A stretch of DNA of 39,441 nucleotides from Stentor coeruleus (taxonomy: Eukaryota > Ciliophora > Heterotrichea > Heterotrichida > Stentoridae), in the NCBI GenBank assembly GCA_001970955.1, contig MPUH01000704.1:1-39441 (forward strand), written 5' to 3'. The notes below the pieces were generated by a model that made no database searches, had not been told where the DNA came from, and was given only the letters and a program-made list of their open reading frames with translations. Made by a program: the position numbers and the translations under genes. Shown one piece after another: positions 37,089-39,441 of the stretch. Each line of letters starts with the position of its first letter. Position 1 is the stretch's first letter.

Positions 37089-37772
37089 TCTTTATAAATG
37101 GTGGCTAATTTAGTATTGAGATGCTTGTATTTTTTATAGGTGTTGAGACTTGATATGGAGTGTATTATTCTATAATAAGATATTGATTTTTTTATTTGTT
37201 TTCGCATATAATTTTGTTTGATTATATTTTAGACTAATGGATGATATGGTAAAGGTTAAAATTAGGGTTTGTTTTTATATGGAAGGAATATATGTGATAA
37301 GGGGTGAAAAAGGATTTTATATGATGGGTAAGTGATATATGAAAGTGGTAGAAGTATTGGAATTAAAATTATTGATTTAGAAGTTTTAGAAGTAGTGAAG
37401 TGAAATGCGATTTTTAGTGATATGAAATTAAGAATTCAATTTTACTATATTTTTATAATGATCATATCGATTGAAAATATATTAATCTGTCTTATTTTTG
37501 GGTTTTGCTCATTGGCAAGAAAATAGAAAAATATAGAGCGAGAGTATGAAATTTTATTAGTTTTTATCCATTATTGATAACTGATATAAATTAGAATTCG
37601 AATACCTTTGCTTAAGTTTTGAAAGTTATAGTTTGTGTTAAATACTAAAGGGTTATTAGCTTTTGAAATTTAAAATGAATTATTATATTTGAATCAATTT
37701 GTAATATTTATTAATATCAGATATATGAAATATAACTATATATGTTATTTTGATTATATCAAACAAGTTTTG
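37089..37772. other. gene-free, G-rich subtelomere-like spacer
   Basis: No gene or RNA seen between the uS10 start and the telomeric array. The + strand is G-rich and C-poor throughout the left half. If the array is a true chromosome end, this is the subtelomere, about 0.7 kb long. Confidence 0.6.
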
Positions 37773-37824
37773 TGTTAGGGTGTTAGGGTGTTAGGGTGTT
37801 AGGGTGTTAGGGTGTTAGGGTGTT
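37773..37824 (+). repeat. interstitial telomeric array (TGTTAGGG)6.5
   Basis: Six perfect copies of TGTTAGGG (37773-37820) plus a partial TGTT. The G-rich strand points right, so the array would cap the right end of the DNA lying to its left. The sequence then passes without any N into the coding region of another gene. The unit is the heterotrich telomere repeat as I recall it. Confidence 0.93.
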
Positions 37825-39441
37825 TAGTTTCAATGATCCAAGTTTTTTAGATTCCACTGCTTCCTTCAAAAGTGTAATAATAGAATCTAAAGCAATTAAA
37901 ACTGAGATAATTGATTCTATTACCAAAGCTGGAATGATTGTAAAAATAATGGAAATTTCTATACACTCAACAGTATATTCAGATTTTATAAACTTTAAGC
38001 TGTAGACTAATCCCATAGTAGCTAATATGCAGATTTCTCCCGCGATATTTGACAATAATATCAATTTTTCTTTAAAAGGTCTGAAATATAATAGATATCC
38101 TGTCTGAACTAAAGAGCCTAAGGTATTAACACCATCTTGTATATATGGATATGAATTTAAGTAAATCTGAGAAAGCGAAAAGCATAATCTCCTCAAAAAA
38201 TATATAAAGTAATACTGACAACTCATGAAACTTCTATCATTTTTAAACTCAGAATAATAACTTCCCCATTTTGAAATGAATTCTTCGTTGTCGGCGCTAA
38301 AAATATCTGATCTTAAATGATAAGATACTATAATAAAACATAGAGGAGTCGCTATACATAATATCTAAATAAATATTACAGCACATAGAACTGCTGAAAA
38401 ATAATTAAAATGACCAGATCCAAAGATTTTTATTTCCTAAATAATAATTACTGAATTTAATTGAATAAGTGCTGCGATGCCAATATCTAAATAGGCTTGA
38501 GACCAATATCTTAAAAAGAAACCATATCGATAATTGCTCAGCAGTTTCTTAATCTTGAGTGATATTCTTCCAAGATCAAACTTTGAAAGGATATACAAAG
38601 GAGGTAAAAAGCTAAGTATTATTAAGGATTGGGCTATTGAAAGACCTATATTAATAAAAAACACACTTGTACTATAGCCAAAATGTTCAGCTTGCATATA
38701 AGGTATAGAAGTAGTATTTTTATCAAAAATATACAAGAATGGATTAGGAATAAAGTCTAGAAAATTTCCGAGCGCTGAGATAAATCTTATTAGTCCTTCT
38801 GGGATCTGATTGCTGTTTAAAGGTATATATTGAATCATTTGAATAGTATTCCACAAAACCCAAGCCGAAGAAGGATTAGTCATTAAGGCAATAGTAATTG
38901 ATGTGCTTATTGCGATTTTTGAAGCTGCAGATGTAGAATTAGCTACAGCGGAAACAATTTTGGATGAGATAAAATAAGAATAAAGTTTCCCAACATAAAC
39001 ATAATCTTTCAGCATTTTACTGTTTTCACTAAATATCGGATAATTAATCAGCGTAACACTTACTATAGCTCCTTCAGAAACATACTCAAAAAATTTCAAT
39101 TGAATGCAAAAAGTTGTAAGATCATTTTTCATAACAGAGTAAGAATATTCTTGAACATTTTCAATGCTAATCAAAAAATTTTCTACGTTTAATTCCACCT
39201 TTATTTCTTCTTCAAATTTAAGTTCTATCCTATTATAGATGTTGATACTCATAAATGCTTCAAAATAATTTTCCAAACAACTATTATTATATTTTATATA
39301 CCCTTCATTACAAATGCAGTTTTTTCCATCAACACTTGACAGATTTGCATTTAACGTACATGAATAACATTCGACACTATTACATGATTTACAAAATTCA
39401 GGGCAGATTATACATGTACCATTTTCATTATAATAACCATC
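37807..39441 (-). CDS. Cys-rich/multi-TM ciliate surface protein, partial at both ends
   Basis: The frame is open at the right edge of the window and continues through two 15-nt introns to the telomeric array. Order: a Cys-rich furin/IGFBP-like stretch (GYYNENGTCIIC, CKSC, CYSC, CICNEGY), a beta-rich extracellular part, then membrane spans (SKIAISTSITIALMT; SIAQSLIILSFLPPLYIL; later IAGEICILATMGLVY and IIFTIIPALVIESIISV). A motif WVLWNTIQMIQYIPL is typical of the large ciliate family with Cys-rich repeats and a C-terminal multi-TM domain. The last six codons (NTLTP, stop) are telomere repeat read on the C-strand, so the true C-terminus is missing. Function of the family is unknown; surface or sensory roles are only guesses. 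Confidence 0.8.
38365..38379 (-). other. 15-nt intron
   Basis: GTAATATTTATTTAG, phase 0, with in-frame TAG if retained. Removal joins AVLCA to ILCIATPLCF. Confidence 0.88.
38437..38451 (-). other. 15-nt intron
   Basis: GTAATTATTATTTAG, phase 0, with in-frame TAG if retained. The exon between this and the next intron is only 57 nt (19 codons). Confidence 0.88.

Noticed and set aside
37089..37772. Possible gene in the subtelomere-like spacer
   Set aside because: No open frame of useful length in either orientation; only G-rich, C-poor DNA.
1..39441. tRNA, rRNA, CRISPR, riboswitch or bacterial promoter elements
   Set aside because: None recognised by eye. The region is eukaryotic nuclear DNA. 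A covariance-model scan would be needed to exclude small RNAs in the spacers.

Overview
This window looks like macronuclear DNA of a heterotrich ciliate, most likely Stentor or a close relative. Three things in the sequence point there. (1) Five genes or gene parts are interrupted by introns of exactly 15 nt (GTAA...AG), a heterotrich hallmark. (2) An array of the 8-nt unit TGTTAGGG, which as I recall it is the heterotrich telomere repeat (CCCTAACA on the other strand), lies at 37773-37824. (3) Long ORFs end at ordinary TAA, TAG and TGA stops, so the standard code applies; this fits Stentor and argues against ciliates that read TAA/TAG as Gln. The DNA is AT-rich and densely packed with mostly intronless eukaryotic genes on both strands. 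There are no bacterial operons, CRISPR arrays, or tRNA/rRNA genes that I could recognise.

Layout. 0-5 kb: a frame-broken PLAC8-type gene, a possible decayed pogo-like transposase, a TPR-like protein, a likely Spc24 kinetochore subunit, and an unknown protein with one 15-nt intron. 5.9-10.8 kb: a very large polytopic membrane protein, probably one gene, split by a one-N scaffold gap flanked by a misplaced 152-bp copy. 11.3-17.1 kb: a C2-like/coiled-coil protein, a protein with an N-terminal Rdx/SelW-like fold and a C-terminal MSP/ASH-like Ig domain, a Bet1-like Qc-SNARE, and a charged single-helix protein, with two more one-N gaps. 17.2-23 kb: an acylated AGC kinase, glutathione reductase (locally frame-disrupted), and condensin subunit CAP-G. 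23.1-27.2 kb: an ATG-less relic ORF, a secreted coiled-coil protein resembling granule-matrix proteins, a four-module EF-hand protein, and a myristoylated coiled-coil protein. 27.2-30.4 kb is gene-poor, with two tandem duplications. 30.4-37.1 kb: a Myb/SANT protein of the Reb1/DMTF1 type, a RING-H2 protein, an MFS-like transporter, an MPP-alpha/complex III core-2 protein, an Atg18/WIPI PROPPIN, and ribosomal protein uS10. After that come a G-rich subtelomere-like spacer and the telomeric array. The array runs straight into the interior of a Cys-rich/multi-TM protein gene that leaves the window at the right edge.

The genes are mostly unrelated housekeeping or ciliate-specific functions and do not form a pathway. 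The structural signals stand out more than any single gene: the interstitial telomere fused to a truncated gene, the uniform 15-nt introns with an invariant A at position 10, and intergenic spacers whose GC skew is organised by gene orientation (C-rich before starts, G-rich after stops, on the coding strand). The three N positions and the internal telomere show that this is a scaffold joined from several contigs, so gene order across those joins should not be trusted.
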